Shown: positions 9,543 through 18,606 of the stretch, one piece after another
Layout: the number at the start of each line of letters is the position of its first letter
Numbering within the stretch: position 1 is the stretch's first letter
NCBI GenBank assembly: GCA_963838235.1
Contig: CAWIQJ010000005.1
Span: 1,240,001 to 1,304,000 of the forward strand
Origin: JAFECT01 sp963838235
GTDB taxonomy: Bacteria > Pseudomonadota > Alphaproteobacteria > Caulobacterales > Caulobacteraceae
Length of the DNA: 64,000 nt
Direction: 5' to 3'
Program-made: the position numbers and the translations under genes
Notes under the pieces: generated by a model
Databases searched by the model: none
Told to the model about the DNA's origin: nothing
The model's input: only the letters and a program-made list of their open reading frames with translations

Positions 9543-9578
9543 AACCTCCCCCGTTCGCTGTTGCTCACGGGTGAGGTT
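9543..9578 (+). repeat. Intergenic palindromic element, copy A
   Basis: AACCTC at one end pairs with GAGGTT at the other, and CCCG with CGGG inside, to make an imperfect 10-bp hairpin. It sits between the convergent stops of the HEGRH-protein gene (9537) and nuoI (9585). A second copy in inverse orientation lies at 6772-6809. It is probably a dispersed palindrome used as a bidirectional terminator. Confidence 0.65.
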
Positions 9579-9584
9579 CGGCCG

Positions 9585-10073
9585 TCACCGATACGGCGCG
9601 TCCATCTCCAACGCCTTGGCGATCTCGCGTTCCCAGCGGTCGCCGTTGGCCAGCAATTTGGCCTTGTCGTAGAACAGCTCTTCGCGCGTGTCGGTGGCGA
9701 ATTCCTGGTTCGGGCCTTCGACGATGGCGTCCACCGGACAAGCTTCCTGGCAGAGGCCGCAATAGATGCATTTCACCATGTCGATGTCGTAGCGCGTGGT
9801 GCGGCGCGAGCCGTCGTCGCGGGGTTCGGCCTCGATGGTGATGGCCTGGGCCGGGCAGATCGCTTCGCACAGCTTGCAGGCGATGCAGCGTTCCTCGCCG
9901 TTCGCATAGCGGCGCAGCGCGTGCTCGCCCCGGAAGCGCGGCGACTGTGGACCGCGCTCGAACGGATAGTTCACCGTGGCCTTGGGCCGCAGCATATATT
10001 TGAAGGCGAGACCCCAGGCGCCCACCATGTCCATGAGCATGGCGCCTTTGACGGCCTGGACGACGCGCTTCAT
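9585..10073 (-). CDS. nuoI: NADH-quinone oxidoreductase subunit I
   Basis: Peripheral-arm subunit holding two tetranuclear clusters (N6a and N6b) on the electron path to quinone. 162 residues, normal size. The cluster motifs are C63-C66-C69-C73 (CIACKLCEAICP) and C102-C105-C108-C112 (CIYCGLCQEACP). The start ATG overlaps the stop of the 81-aa ORF upstream as ATGA. nuoI is the last gene of the nuoA-I half; the expected nuoJ neighbour is displaced 5 kb away by a three-gene block. Confidence 0.97.
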   Translation of the reverse strand: MKRVVQAVKGAMLMDMVGAWGLAFKYMLRPKATVNYPFERGPQSPRFRGEHALRRYANGEERCIACKLCEAICPAQAITIEAEPRDDGSRRTTRYDIDMVKCIYCGLCQEACPVDAIVEGPNQEFATDTREELFYDKAKLLANGDRWEREIAKALEMDAPYR

Positions 10074-10315
10074 TGCGGAACCTCGCGCAGATAATACCGC
10101 GGCGTGGGCGCCGTCGGGTAGTCGAACACGAAACCCTCGTGCACGCGCAGCTTGGGTTTGCCGCCCTGGGGCATCTCATGCCAGTGCGGCCCGAGCGCCA
10201 GATACTTCCGCTCGCCGCCGGGATAGTCGAGCACCCAGGCGTCCTTCAGATAGAACACCGGTTGCTGGCCGTCGGGATATTCATAGACGAAGGTGGTGGA
10301 GGGAACGCCGGTCAC
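10070..10315 (-). CDS. Unrecognised 81-aa protein in the nuo cluster, threefold YP repeat
   Basis: Soluble protein encoded between nuoH and nuoI. The frame is open from ATG 10339 inside nuoH, but GTG 10315 is preferred: it follows GGAGG by 9 nt and overlaps the nuoH stop as GTGA. Three similar units are visible: FVYEYPDGQQPVFYL, WVLDYPGGERKYLAL and FVFDYPTAPTPRYYL, that is [FW]-V-x-[DE]-Y-P followed by Y-L. The spacing suggests three beta hairpins. It overlaps nuoI by 4 nt. I do not recognise the family; position suggests a complex I accessory or assembly protein, which is inference. Confidence 0.75.
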   Translation of the reverse strand: MTGVPSTTFVYEYPDGQQPVFYLKDAWVLDYPGGERKYLALGPHWHEMPQGGKPKLRVHEGFVFDYPTAPTPRYYLREVPQ

Positions 10316-11427
10316 GTCTGGATGCCTCCGTAGACGCACCAGCCGGCGATGGCGGCGACAGCGACCAGCGAGGCGGGCAGGAACACTTTCCAGCCCAGGC
10401 GCATCAACTGGTCATAGCGGTAGCGCGGCACTACGGCCTTGGCGATGGCCACCATCGAGAACCAAAACACGGTCTTGATTGCGAACCACATCAGGCACCA
10501 GAGATTGAACCAGATCGAGTCCCGGGCCAGCCAACCATCGACCGGGAACGGCGACGACCAGCCGCCGAAGAACAGGGTCGAGATCAGGGCGCACATCAGA
10601 ACGATGTTCGAATACTCGGCGATCATGAACAGCAGGTAGGGCGTCGAGGAATATTCCACCTGGTAGCCGGCGACGAGTTCGGACTCCGCCTCGGACAGGT
10701 CGAACGGCGGGCGGTTGGTCTCGGCCAGCAGCGAGATGAAGAACACGATCGCCATGGGGATCATCACGATCGCCGCGGGCAGGTCGCGCAGGCCGCCGCC
10801 GCCGAAGACATTCCAGTTCCAGAAACCGCCGTCCTGCTGGGTCACGATGGCCTGCAGGCTCATGGCGTCGAGCAGGGCCTTGGGGTGGTGCAGGCCGATC
10901 TTGTAGCCGGTCAGCAGCACCACGGTGATGATGACGAAGCCGATGGAGACTTCGTAGCTGACCATCTGGGCTGCTGAGCGCAGGGCCCCCAGGAACGGAT
11001 ACTTCGAGTTGGACGCCCAGCCGCCCATGATGATGCCGTAGACGCCGAGCGAGGAGATCGCGAACAGGTAGAGGATGCCGACGTTGAGGTTGGCGACCAC
11101 CCAACCGGGGGCGAAGGGGATCGCCGCCCAGGCGATGAAAGCGAGGATGAAACTGACCAGGGGCGCGAGCAGAAACACCACCTTGTCCGCGCCGGCGGGG
11201 ACAACGATCTCTTTCAGCACGAATTTGAAGAAGTCGGCGAAGGACTGCAGCAGGCCGAAGGGGCCCACCACGTTGGGGCCCTTGCGCATCTGCACGCCCG
11301 CCCAGATCTTGCGGTCGGCCAGTAGCAGGAAGGCGAGCGACAACAAGACGCCGACCACGACGAGCAGGATCTGACCCAGGTGGATCAGGAACCAGCCGAG
11401 CGGCGAACTCCAGAAGGTGGGATCCAT
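10312..11427 (-). CDS. nuoH: NADH-quinone oxidoreductase subunit H
   Basis: Membrane subunit that joins the hydrophilic and membrane arms of complex I and forms much of the quinone tunnel. 371 residues, starting MDPTFWSSPLGWFLIHLGQ. Conserved parts seen are DRKIWAGVQMRKGPNVVGPFG, the acidic loop AETNRPPFDLSEAESELVAG and C-terminal PRYRYDQLMRLGWK. It follows nuoG by 7 nt. The frame is intact although the upstream nuo genes are heavily frameshifted. Confidence 0.97.
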   Translation of the reverse strand: MDPTFWSSPLGWFLIHLGQILLVVVGVLLSLAFLLLADRKIWAGVQMRKGPNVVGPFGLLQSFADFFKFVLKEIVVPAGADKVVFLLAPLVSFILAFIAWAAIPFAPGWVVANLNVGILYLFAISSLGVYGIIMGGWASNSKYPFLGALRSAAQMVSYEVSIGFVIITVVLLTGYKIGLHHPKALLDAMSLQAIVTQQDGGFWNWNVFGGGGLRDLPAAIVMIPMAIVFFISLLAETNRPPFDLSEAESELVAGYQVEYSSTPYLLFMIAEYSNIVLMCALISTLFFGGWSSPFPVDGWLARDSIWFNLWCLMWFAIKTVFWFSMVAIAKAVVPRYRYDQLMRLGWKVFLPASLVAVAAIAGWCVYGGIQT

Positions 11428-11434
11428 CGCGCTC

Positions 11435-13498
11435 TTACTCCGCGGCCAGAACGCGCGTGCCGGAGCGTGCGGCCGAACACTCGGCCATGGTCACGCTCGC
11501 CCGGGCGATGGGGTTGGTCAGGTAGAAGTCCTTCACGGTTGAGGCGAACATCGCGTCGCTCATCTCGCCGGCGCCGCCGAGCCTGCCGAGGTCGATCGGG
11601 CCGTGCGCCGGAACGTAGTCGACCTGGCCAAAGGTCGGATGGTCGGCGATGAGTTTCGCGCGCAGCTCGGCGAGGGAGTCGTACGGCAACGTCTTGCCCA
11701 GGCGCTCGGACAGGGCGCGCAGGATGGCCCAGTCTTCCTTCGCTTCGCCCTTCGGGAAGACCGCCCGTTCGGCGAACTGCACCCGGCCTTCGGTGTTCAC
11801 ATAGACGCCGGGCTTTTCGGTATAGGCGGCGCCCGGCAGGACCACGTCGGCGCGGTGCGCGCCTGCGTCGCCGTGGGTGCCCAGGTAGACGACGAAGGTC
11901 TTGCCCAAGCGGCTGGCGTCGATCTCGTCGGCGCCCAGCAGGAACAGCACGTCGAGCGCGCCCTTCTCAGCAGCGGCGATCATGCCACTCGTGTCGAGAC
12001 CGCCGTCGCCCGGGACGAAGCCGAGGTCGAGGCCGCCGACGCGGGCGGCAGCGGTGTGCAGCACGTTGAAGCCGTTCCAGCCCGGACGCACGACGCCGAG
12101 TTCGGCGGCGAGGGCCGCGAGCTCCTCAGCACGGCGGCGCCGTCGGGGCGGGCAAAGGCGCCCTGCCCCACGATGATGGCGGGGTTCTTGGCGTCCTTCA
12201 GCACCTTGGCGAAGTCATGGCCGGCCGCGAGCTTCAGCGTGCCGGGACCGGCGCCCAGATATTCGTACGGATAGGTCAGCTCGGCGCGTTCGCCGATCAC
12301 GCCGACCTTCACGCCCCGACTGAGGTAGTTCTTGCGGATGCGCGCGTTCAGCACCGGCGCCTCGAGGCGCGGATTGCTGCCGACGAGCAGGATCGCGTCG
12401 GCCTGGTCGAGGCCGGCGATGGCGCTGTTGAACAGATAGCTTTCGCGCGCGCCGCCGCCCAGCGCAGAGCCGTCCTGACGGCAATCGATGTTGGCGACAC
12501 CGAGCGAGCGGAACAGGTCGAGCGCCGCCTTCATCGACTCCGCGTCCTGCAGGTCGCCGGCGATCACGCCGACGCGCTTGGGGTCGGCGCACTTCAGCTT
12601 GGCCTCGATGGCGGCGAAGGCGTCGGTCCAAGTCGCGGCCGCGAGCTTGCCCTTAACGCGCAGTATCGGCTGGTCGAGGCGCTGGCGCATCAGGCCGTCG
12701 ACGGCGTAGCGGGTCTTGTCGGAGATCCACTCCTCGTTGATCGTTTCGTTGGTGCGCGGCAGCACGCGCATGACCTCGGGCCCGCGCACGTCGACGCGGA
12801 TCGCCGCGCCCATGGCGTCCATCACGTCGATGGTCTCGGTCTTGGCGCAGCTCCCACGGCCGGGCGTTGAAGGCGTAGGGCTTGGAGGTCAGCGCGCCGA
12901 CGGGGCAGAGGTCGATGACATTGCCCGACAGCTCGACTGGTCAGGGCCTGTTCGAGATAGGTGGTGATCTCCACGTCCTCGCCGCGCGCGATCATGCCGA
13001 TCTCGGGCGTGCCGGCGACCTCGGCTGATGAAGCGGACGCAGCGGGTGCACTGGATGCAGCGGGTCATGATCGTCTTGATCAGCGGACCCATGTACTTCT
13101 CTTCGACCGCGCGCTTGTTCTCGCTGTAGCGCGTGCCGTCGCGGCCGTAGCCCATGGACTGGTCCTGCAGATCGCACTCGCCGCCCTGGTCGCAGATCGG
13201 GCAGTCGAGCGGGTGGTTGATCAGCAGGAACTCCATCACCCCTTCCCGAGCCTTCTTGACCATCGGGGTGTTGGTGAAGATCTCCTGGTTCTCGGCGGCG
13301 GGAAGCGCGCACGAGGCCTGCGGCTTCGGCGGCCCGGGCTTCACCTCGACCAGACACATGCGGCAGTTGCCGGCGATCGACAGACGCTCGTGATAGCAGA
13401 AGCGCGGAATCTCCTCGCCCGCACAGCTCCGCCACCTGGAGCACCGTCATGCCCGGTTCGAATTCGACCTCGACGCCGTTGACCTTGGCCTTAGGCAT
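11435..13498 (-). CDS. nuoG: NADH-quinone oxidoreductase subunit G (about five frameshifts)
   Basis: Large iron-sulfur subunit of complex I. Start ATG 13498 (MPKAKVNGVEVEFEPGM), stop just before 11435; ~687 residues once repaired. Segments in order: 2Fe-2S ferredoxin part; RMCLVEVKPGPPKPQASCA; the 4Fe-4S segment HPLDCPICDQGGECDLQD and MTRCIQCTRCVRFI; then the molybdopterin-like domain. Frame changes lie near 13420, 13022, 12936, 12850 and 12128; four look like one-base insertions (for example GCGCCAAG for GCGCAAG at 12850) and one like a deletion. All fragments line up, so this is a real gene with sequence errors rather than a pseudogene. Confidence 0.92.
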
Positions 13499-13502
13499 AG
13501 CG

Positions 13503-14820
13503 TTACTCCGCCGCCAGGGTCGCGCCGGCGTAGGGGCCTTTGCGCGAGCGGTACTGGTTGATGCGTTCCTCGATCTCCGGCGGAAGTGGCGGAACAGGCC
13601 CTGGATCGGCCAGGCGGCCGCGTCGCCCAGGGCGCAGATGGTGTGGCCTTCGACCTGGCTGGCGACGTCGAGCAGCGTGTCGATCTCCTTCGGCTCGGCC
13701 TCGCCGGTAGCCATCCGCTCCATCACCCGCCACATCCAGCCGGTGCCTTCGCGGCACGGCGTGCACTGGCCGCAGCTCTCGTGTTTGTAGAAGTAGGCGA
13801 TGCGGGCGATGGCGCTGACCAGGTCGGTGGACTTGTCCATCACGATCACCGCGGCGGTGCCGAGGCCCGACTTCAGCGCCGACAGGCTGTCGAAATCCAT
13901 CAGCGCGGTTTCGGCTTCCTCGGCCGGGATCATGCGCACGGACGAGCCGCCCGGGATCACCGCCTTCAGATTGCCCCAGCCGCCGCGCACGCCGCCGCAG
14001 TGCTCTTCGATCAGCTGCTTCATCGGGATCGACATGACCTCTTCGACGTTGCACGGCTGTTCGACGTGGCCGGAGATGCACATCAGCTTGGTGCCGGTGT
14101 TGTTCGGCCGGCCGAAGCCTGCGAACCAGTCGGCGCCGCGGCGCAGGATCGTGCCCGACGACCGCGATGGACTCGACGTTGTTCACCGTCGTCGGGACAG
14201 CCGTAGAGGCCCGAGCCTGCGGGGAACGGCGGCTTCAGCCGCGGCTGGCCCTTCTTGCCTTCGAGGCTTTCGAGCAGGGCCGTTTCTTCGCCGCAGATGT
14301 AGGCGCCGGCGCCGTGGTGGACGTAGACAGTCGAAGTCCCAGCCGTGGACATTGCCCTTGCCGATCAGCTTGGCGTCGTACGCCTCCTTGATCGCGGCCT
14401 CGAGGACCTCGCGCTCCTGCACATATTCGCCGCGGATGATAGATGTAGCAGGCGTTGGCCTGCATCGCGTAGCTGGCGATCAGGCAGCCTTCGATCAGGA
14501 GGTGCGGGTCGTGCCGCATGATCTCCCGGTCCTTGCAGGTGCCTGGTTCGGACTCGTCGGCGTTGACCACCAGATAGTGCGGCCGCTCGCCCAGCACCTT
14601 GGGCATGAACGACCACTTCAGCCCGGTGCCGAAGCCCGCGCCGCCGCGGCCGCGCAGGCCCGAGTTCTTGATCTGGCTCGATGATCCAGTCGCGATCCTG
14701 GCGCAGCATGTCGATGGTCGCGTTCCACGCGCCGCGCGGCTTCGCCGCCTCCAGCCGCCAATCCTGGAGGCCGTAGAGGTTGGGGAAGATGCGGTCCTTG
14801 TCTGCGAGAATGCCTGGCAT
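13503..14820 (-). CDS. nuoF: NADH-quinone oxidoreductase subunit F (several frameshifts)
   Basis: NADH- and FMN-binding subunit with the N3 cluster. The start is ATG 14820 (MPGILADKDRIFPNLYG) and the end is at 13503 (GPYAGATLAAE), ~439 residues when repaired. Recognisable pieces in different frames: YLVVNADESEPGTCKDREI, the FMN/NAD loop VHHGAGAYICGEETALLESL and the 4Fe-4S site HESCGQCTPCREGTGW. At least six single-base shifts occur (e.g. near 14680, 14440, 14330, 14200, 14155 and 13590). Only 4 nt separate it from nuoG. Confidence 0.92.
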
Positions 14821-14826
14821 CGTTCC

Positions 14827-15105
14827 CTAACCGCCCGCGAGACGCCGCCGGTGATACCGGCTGCGCATCAGGATCGCCACTATCAAGAGCACCCAGCCGG
14901 TGACCATCACCGCCATGGCCGCGGTCCAGAGGTGCGTGTTCTGCGGACCGTGACCCCAGCGTATCCACACCAGCGTAATCGCCGCAGCGATCACCAGGCC
15001 ATAACCGATCTGACGCGGCCAGAAGCCTTGCTTGCGCAGTTCGGCGCGATAAGCCGCCACGCCTTCAGGCGTGGTGAAGTCGGGCGGGCTCGCGTTGTCC
15101 GCCAT
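14827..15105 (-). CDS. Unrecognised 92-aa two-TM protein between nuoE and nuoF
   Basis: Starts at ATG 15105, overlapping the nuoE stop as TGATG, and ends 6 nt before nuoF. N-terminal ~25 residues are soluble (MADNASPPDFTTPEGVAAYR), followed by two membrane segments (IGYGLVIAAAITLVWI and AAMAVMVTGWVLLIVAILM) and a basic tail RSRYHRRRLAGG. Tight coupling on both sides argues for a role tied to complex I, possibly assembly or a lineage-specific subunit. The function is not known to me. Intact frame. Confidence 0.75.
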   Translation of the reverse strand: MADNASPPDFTTPEGVAAYRAELRKQGFWPRQIGYGLVIAAAITLVWIRWGHGPQNTHLWTAAMAVMVTGWVLLIVAILMRSRYHRRRLAGG

Positions 15106-15773
15106 CACGCCTTCTCCGGCTGCGGCAGGTTCGGCAGGATCGCGATCGGCTTGGCGAGCGAGCCGTCGTAGAGTGTGGGATCGAGCAGGGTCTGCGGCGC
15201 CGCCGGCGGGCTCGGACGAGTGGCGGCCGGCGTAGGAGCCGGGTGACGGCTTTTTGCCCGCTTTGAAGTCGTCGAGGATCTGGCCGAGCGTTTCGACGGT
15301 CAGGTCCTCGCAATAGTAGTCGTTGATCTGGGCCATCGGCGCGTTGCAGCAGGCGCCCAGGCACTCGACCTCCTCCCACGTGAACCAGCCGTCCTTCGAC
15401 ATGTGGTCGCGGGGCCCGATCTTCTCCTGGCACAGCTTCATCAGGTCGTTGGCGCCGCGCAACGCGCACGGCGTCGTGCCGCAGACCTGCACCAGGCACC
15501 TTGCCGACCGGCTCGAGCTGGAACATGGTGTAGAAGGTGGCGATCTCATAGCCGCGGATCGAACGGCAGCCCGCAGCATTTCCGACGCAGCGCGCAGCGC
15601 GGGCTCCGACACCCAGCCTTCCTGCTTCTGCACCAGCCACAGGATCGGGATCACCGCCGAGTGCCTTGCGGCTCTCGGGGTATTTGGTCGATCCACCACT
15701 TCGCCTGGTCGAGCGTCTCCTTGGAGAACTCGAACGACGTCGGCTGCTTCTGGGCGAGGCGGCGGATGCTCAC
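15105..15773 (-). CDS. nuoE: NADH-quinone oxidoreductase subunit E (about six frameshifts)
   Basis: 2Fe-2S (N1a) subunit of the NADH-oxidising module. The start is GTG 15773 (VSIRRLAQKQPTSFEFSKE), overlapping the nuoD stop as GTGA; the end is ILPNLPQPEKA at 15105; ~222 residues. The cluster ligands are seen in VCGTTPCALRGAND and VECLGACCNAPMAQIND. Frame changes lie near 15692, 15660, 15578, 15570, 15498 and 15200; at 15498 GTGCCTGGTG replaces the expected GTGCTGGTG, a one-base insertion. Confidence 0.9.
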
Positions 15774-16996
15774 CGGTCGATTTCCCCGAACACGATGTCG
15801 AGGGAGCCGAGGATGGCGCTGACGTCGGCCAGCATGTGGCCGCGGTTCATCCAGTCCATGGCCTGCAGGTGGGGGAAGCTCGGCGCGCGGATCTTGCAGC
15901 GGTAGGGGTTGTTGGTGCCGTCGGCGACGAGATAGACGCCGAACTCGCCCTTGGGCGCCTCGACCGCGGCGTAGACTTCGCCGGGTCCGACGTGGAAGCC
16001 CTCGGTGTAGAGCTTGAAGTGGTGGATCATCGCTTCCATCGAGCGCTTCATCTCAGCGCGGCGCGGCGGCGTGACCTTGTTGTCGTTGAGCAGCACCAGG
16101 CCCGGCGTCTTCTTCAGGCGCGCGATGCACTGTTGCATGATCTTGACCGACTGCCGCATCTCTTCGACGCGGACGAGGTAGCGGTCGTAGCAGTCGCCGT
16201 TGAGGCCGACGACGATGTCGAAGTCGAGCTCGTCATAGCACTCGTAGGGCTGGATGCGGCGCAGGTCCCAGGCACGCCCGAGCCGCGCAGCATCACGCCG
16301 GTGAAGCCCCAGGCGAAGGCCTGCTCGCTCGGTCACCACGCCGATGTCGACGTTGCGCTGCTTGAAGATGCGGTTGTCGGTGAGCAGCTTCTCGATGTCG
16401 TCGAGCACCTTGGGGAAGCGCTTCGCCCAGGCGTCGATGTCGTCGATCAGCTGCGGGCGGCAGGTCCTGGCGCACGCCGCCGGGCCGGAAATAGTTGGCG
16501 TGCATCCGCGCGCCCGGAGGCGCGCTCGTAGAACACCATCAGCTTCTCGCGCTCTTCGAAGCCCCACAGCGGCGGGGTGAGGGCGCCGACGTCCATGGCC
16601 TGGGTGGTGACGTTGAGCAGGTGGTTGAGGATGCGGCCGATCTCGCAATAGAGCACGCGGATCAGCTGGCCGCGGATCGGAACCTCGAGTCCCATCAGCT
16701 TCTCGATGGCCAGGCACGAAGGCGTGCTCCTGGTTCATCGGCGCGACGTAGTCGAGGCGGTCGAAGTAGGGATGTTCTGCGGGTAGGGCCGCGCCTCCAT
16801 CAGCTTCTCGGTGCCGCGATGCAGCAGGCCGATGTGCGGATCGACCCGGTCGACGAGCTCGCCGTCGAGCTCCAGCACCAGGCGCAGCACGCCGTGGGCC
16901 GCCGGATGCTGCGGGCCGAAGTTGATGGTGAACTTGCGGTCTCGAAGTCCTCGCCGGCGCGCGGGCGGAGGCGTCCAGGTCGTCAGCAGGCGCCAT
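15770..16996 (-). CDS. nuoD: NADH-quinone oxidoreductase subunit D (several frameshifts)
   Basis: 49-kDa quinone-site subunit of complex I. Probable start ATG 16996 (MAPADDLDASARA), stop at 15770; ~408 residues when repaired. Fragments: NFGPQHPAAHGVLRLVLELD, HIGLLHRGTEKLME, DYVAPMNQEHAF, GLEVPIRGQLIRVLYCEIGR, and the intact C-terminal ~240 residues ending GSLDIVFGEIDR. Shifts are seen near 16945, 16775, 16715, 16520, 16465, 16330 and 16280. It lies between an unrecognised membrane ORF and nuoE. Confidence 0.92.
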   Translation of the reverse strand: MAPADDLDASARAPARTSRPQVHHQLRPAASGGPRRAAPGAGARRRARRPGRSAHRPAASRHREADGGAALPAEHPYFDRLDYVAPMNQEHAFVPGHREADGTRGSDPRPADPRALLRDRPHPQPPAQRHHPGHGRRRPHPAAVGLRRAREADGVLRARLRARGCTPTISGPAACARTCRPQLIDDIDAWAKRFPKVLDDIEKLLTDNRIFKQRNVDIGVVTERAGLRLGLHRRDAARLGRAWDLRRIQPYECYDELDFDIVVGLNGDCYDRYLVRVEEMRQSVKIMQQCIARLKKTPGLVLLNDNKVTPPRRAEMKRSMEAMIHHFKLYTEGFHVGPGEVYAAVEAPKGEFGVYLVADGTNNPYRCKIRAPSFPHLQAMDWMNRGHMLADVSAILGSLDIVFGEIDR

Positions 16997-17023
16997 CGAT
17001 CACCTTTCGCACGCGCATTCTTC

Positions 17024-17421
17024 TCAGTCCTCCGTCACTTGGCCGCGGCGCCCGAACGCCACCAGGATGCCAAGCGCCAACAGCAGTAGTCCGAGCCCGG
17101 AGATGAGCGCCGTGGTCAGCCCCCACTCGCCCTTCAGCGTATCGGTCAGCCAGTGGCCGTCGCCAGCAGCACCGCCGAGGCGCCGAGCAGCGCACTCTGC
17201 AGCTCCGCCGAGGTCATGCGCCGGAAGCCCCGCGCGCCAACACCAGAGTGATGACCGCGACCATCATCGCGATCCCAAGCGTGGTCGGGTTCTGCGGCAG
17301 CGTGGGCTGGTGCGGTGAACCACCCGGTCATCCGAGCGCCCAAGGAGAACAGGAACGCGGTGGAAACCGCGATCAGAAAGAACGCAAAGGCCGAGCGTAA
17401 CGGATTGATCTTATTCACCAT
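17024..17421 (-). CDS. Unrecognised small membrane protein between nuoC and nuoD (frameshifted)
   Basis: Begins at ATG 17421, just after nuoC, with MVNKINPLRSAFAFFLIAVS, a clear membrane segment. After shifts near 17310, 17230 and 17160 the frame continues as NPTTLGIAMMVAVITLVLAR, MTSAELQSALLGASAVLLA, WLTDTLKGEWGLTTALISG and LGLLLLALGILVAFGRRGQV to TGA at 17024. Repaired, it is ~132 residues with three or four membrane segments. I do not recognise the family. As with the other small ORFs here, position suggests a complex I accessory protein. Confidence 0.6.
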
Positions 17422-17424
17422 GAC

Positions 17425-18032
17425 TCATCCCCCGGCCGGCTTTTCGGCCTTCTCATCGCCGGGCAGAGCATACTCGCGCCTTCCCAAGGCGACAGGAAGT
17501 CCAAGTTGCGAAATTCCTGGCCGACTTCACCGGCTCGTAGATCACCCGCTTCAGCTCGTCGTCGTAGCGGACCTCGACGTAGCCGGTCATCGGGAAGTCC
17601 TTGCGCAGCGGATGACCAGTGAAGCCGTAGTCGGTGAGCATGCGGCGCAGGTCCGGATGGCCGGAAAAAGCACGCCGTACAGGTCGAAGGCTTCGCGCTC
17701 GAACCAGTCGGCGCAGGGATAGACGCCGACGACCGATGGACCGGCGTGTCCTCGTCGGTCTCGATCTTGACCCGCACGCGCAGGTTCTTGGTCATCGACA
17801 GCAGGTGATAGACCACGTCGAAACGCAGCGGACGCTCGGGATAGTCGGCGCCGCAGAGATCGATCAGCTGCTGGAAACCGAACTCGGACTTCCGCAAGCG
17901 TCAGCACCTCGACGATGCGCGTCGCGGTCCGCGTCAAGGGTCAGTTCGCCGAAGGCATACTTCGAGCCCGTGACTGCCCGCCGAGCTTGGTCTGGACCGC
18001 CTTGCCCAGGTCTCTCGAGCGCTCTGCGTCAC
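17425..18032 (-). CDS. nuoC: NADH-quinone oxidoreductase subunit C (several frameshifts)
   Basis: 30-kDa-type peripheral subunit of complex I, kept separate from nuoD. Probable start GTG 18032 after GAGGAC; stop TGA at 17425; ~202 residues. The family signature is present across two frames: FDVVYHLLSMTKNLRVRVKI, DWFEREAFDLYGVLF and LTDYGFTGHPLRKDF. The C-terminus reads LDFLSPWEGA, then, shifted, YALPGDEKAEKPAGG. Shifts lie near 18015, 17965, 17895, 17740, 17665, 17520 and 17470. Confidence 0.9.
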
Positions 18033-18043
18033 CTGCAAAGTCC

Positions 18044-18606
18044 TCAGCGGCTCGATGGTGCCTGTGCGGCGGATCTTCTTCTGCAACTGCAGCACGCCGT
18101 AGACCAGCGCCTCCGCGGTGGGCGGACAGCCGGGCACATAGATGTCGACCGGCACGATCCGGTCGCAGCCGCGCACAACGCAGTAGCTGTAGTATAATAG
18201 CCGCCGCCGTTAGCGCACGAGCCCATGGAGATCACGTACCGCGGCTCGGGCATCTGGTCGTAGACCTTGCGCAACGCCGGGGCCATCTTGTTGCACAGCG
18301 TGCCGGCTACGATCATCACGTCCGACTGGCGCGGACTGGCGCGCGGCGCGAAGCCGAAACGCTCGAGGTCGTAGCGCGGCATGGACGCCTGCATCATCTC
18401 CACCGCGCAGCAGGCGAGGCCGAAAGTCATCCACATCAGCGAGCCGGTGCGCGCCCAGGTGATGAGGTCGTCGGCGGCGGCGACCAGAAAGCCCTTGTCG
18501 GCGAGCTCGGCGGAGACCTGCTCGAAGAAGGGGTCGTGCAGTCTTGGAATCGTAGCCCTCGACGCTCGAACGCATCGCGGCGGCCCGCGGGAACGGTCAC
18601 TCCCAT
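18044..18606 (-). CDS. nuoB: NADH-quinone oxidoreductase subunit B (about four frameshifts)
   Basis: Carries cluster N2, the last electron carrier before quinone. The start is ATG 18606 (or in-frame GTG 18600), overlapping the nuoA stop; the end, after removing one extra C near 18050, is RRTGTIER at 18044; ~187 residues. Cluster ligands are seen in LACCAVEMMQASMPRYDLER, ISMGSCANGGGYY and VPGCPPTAEALVYGVLQLQ. Frame changes occur between 18540 and 18580, near 18190, and near 18050. Confidence 0.93.
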
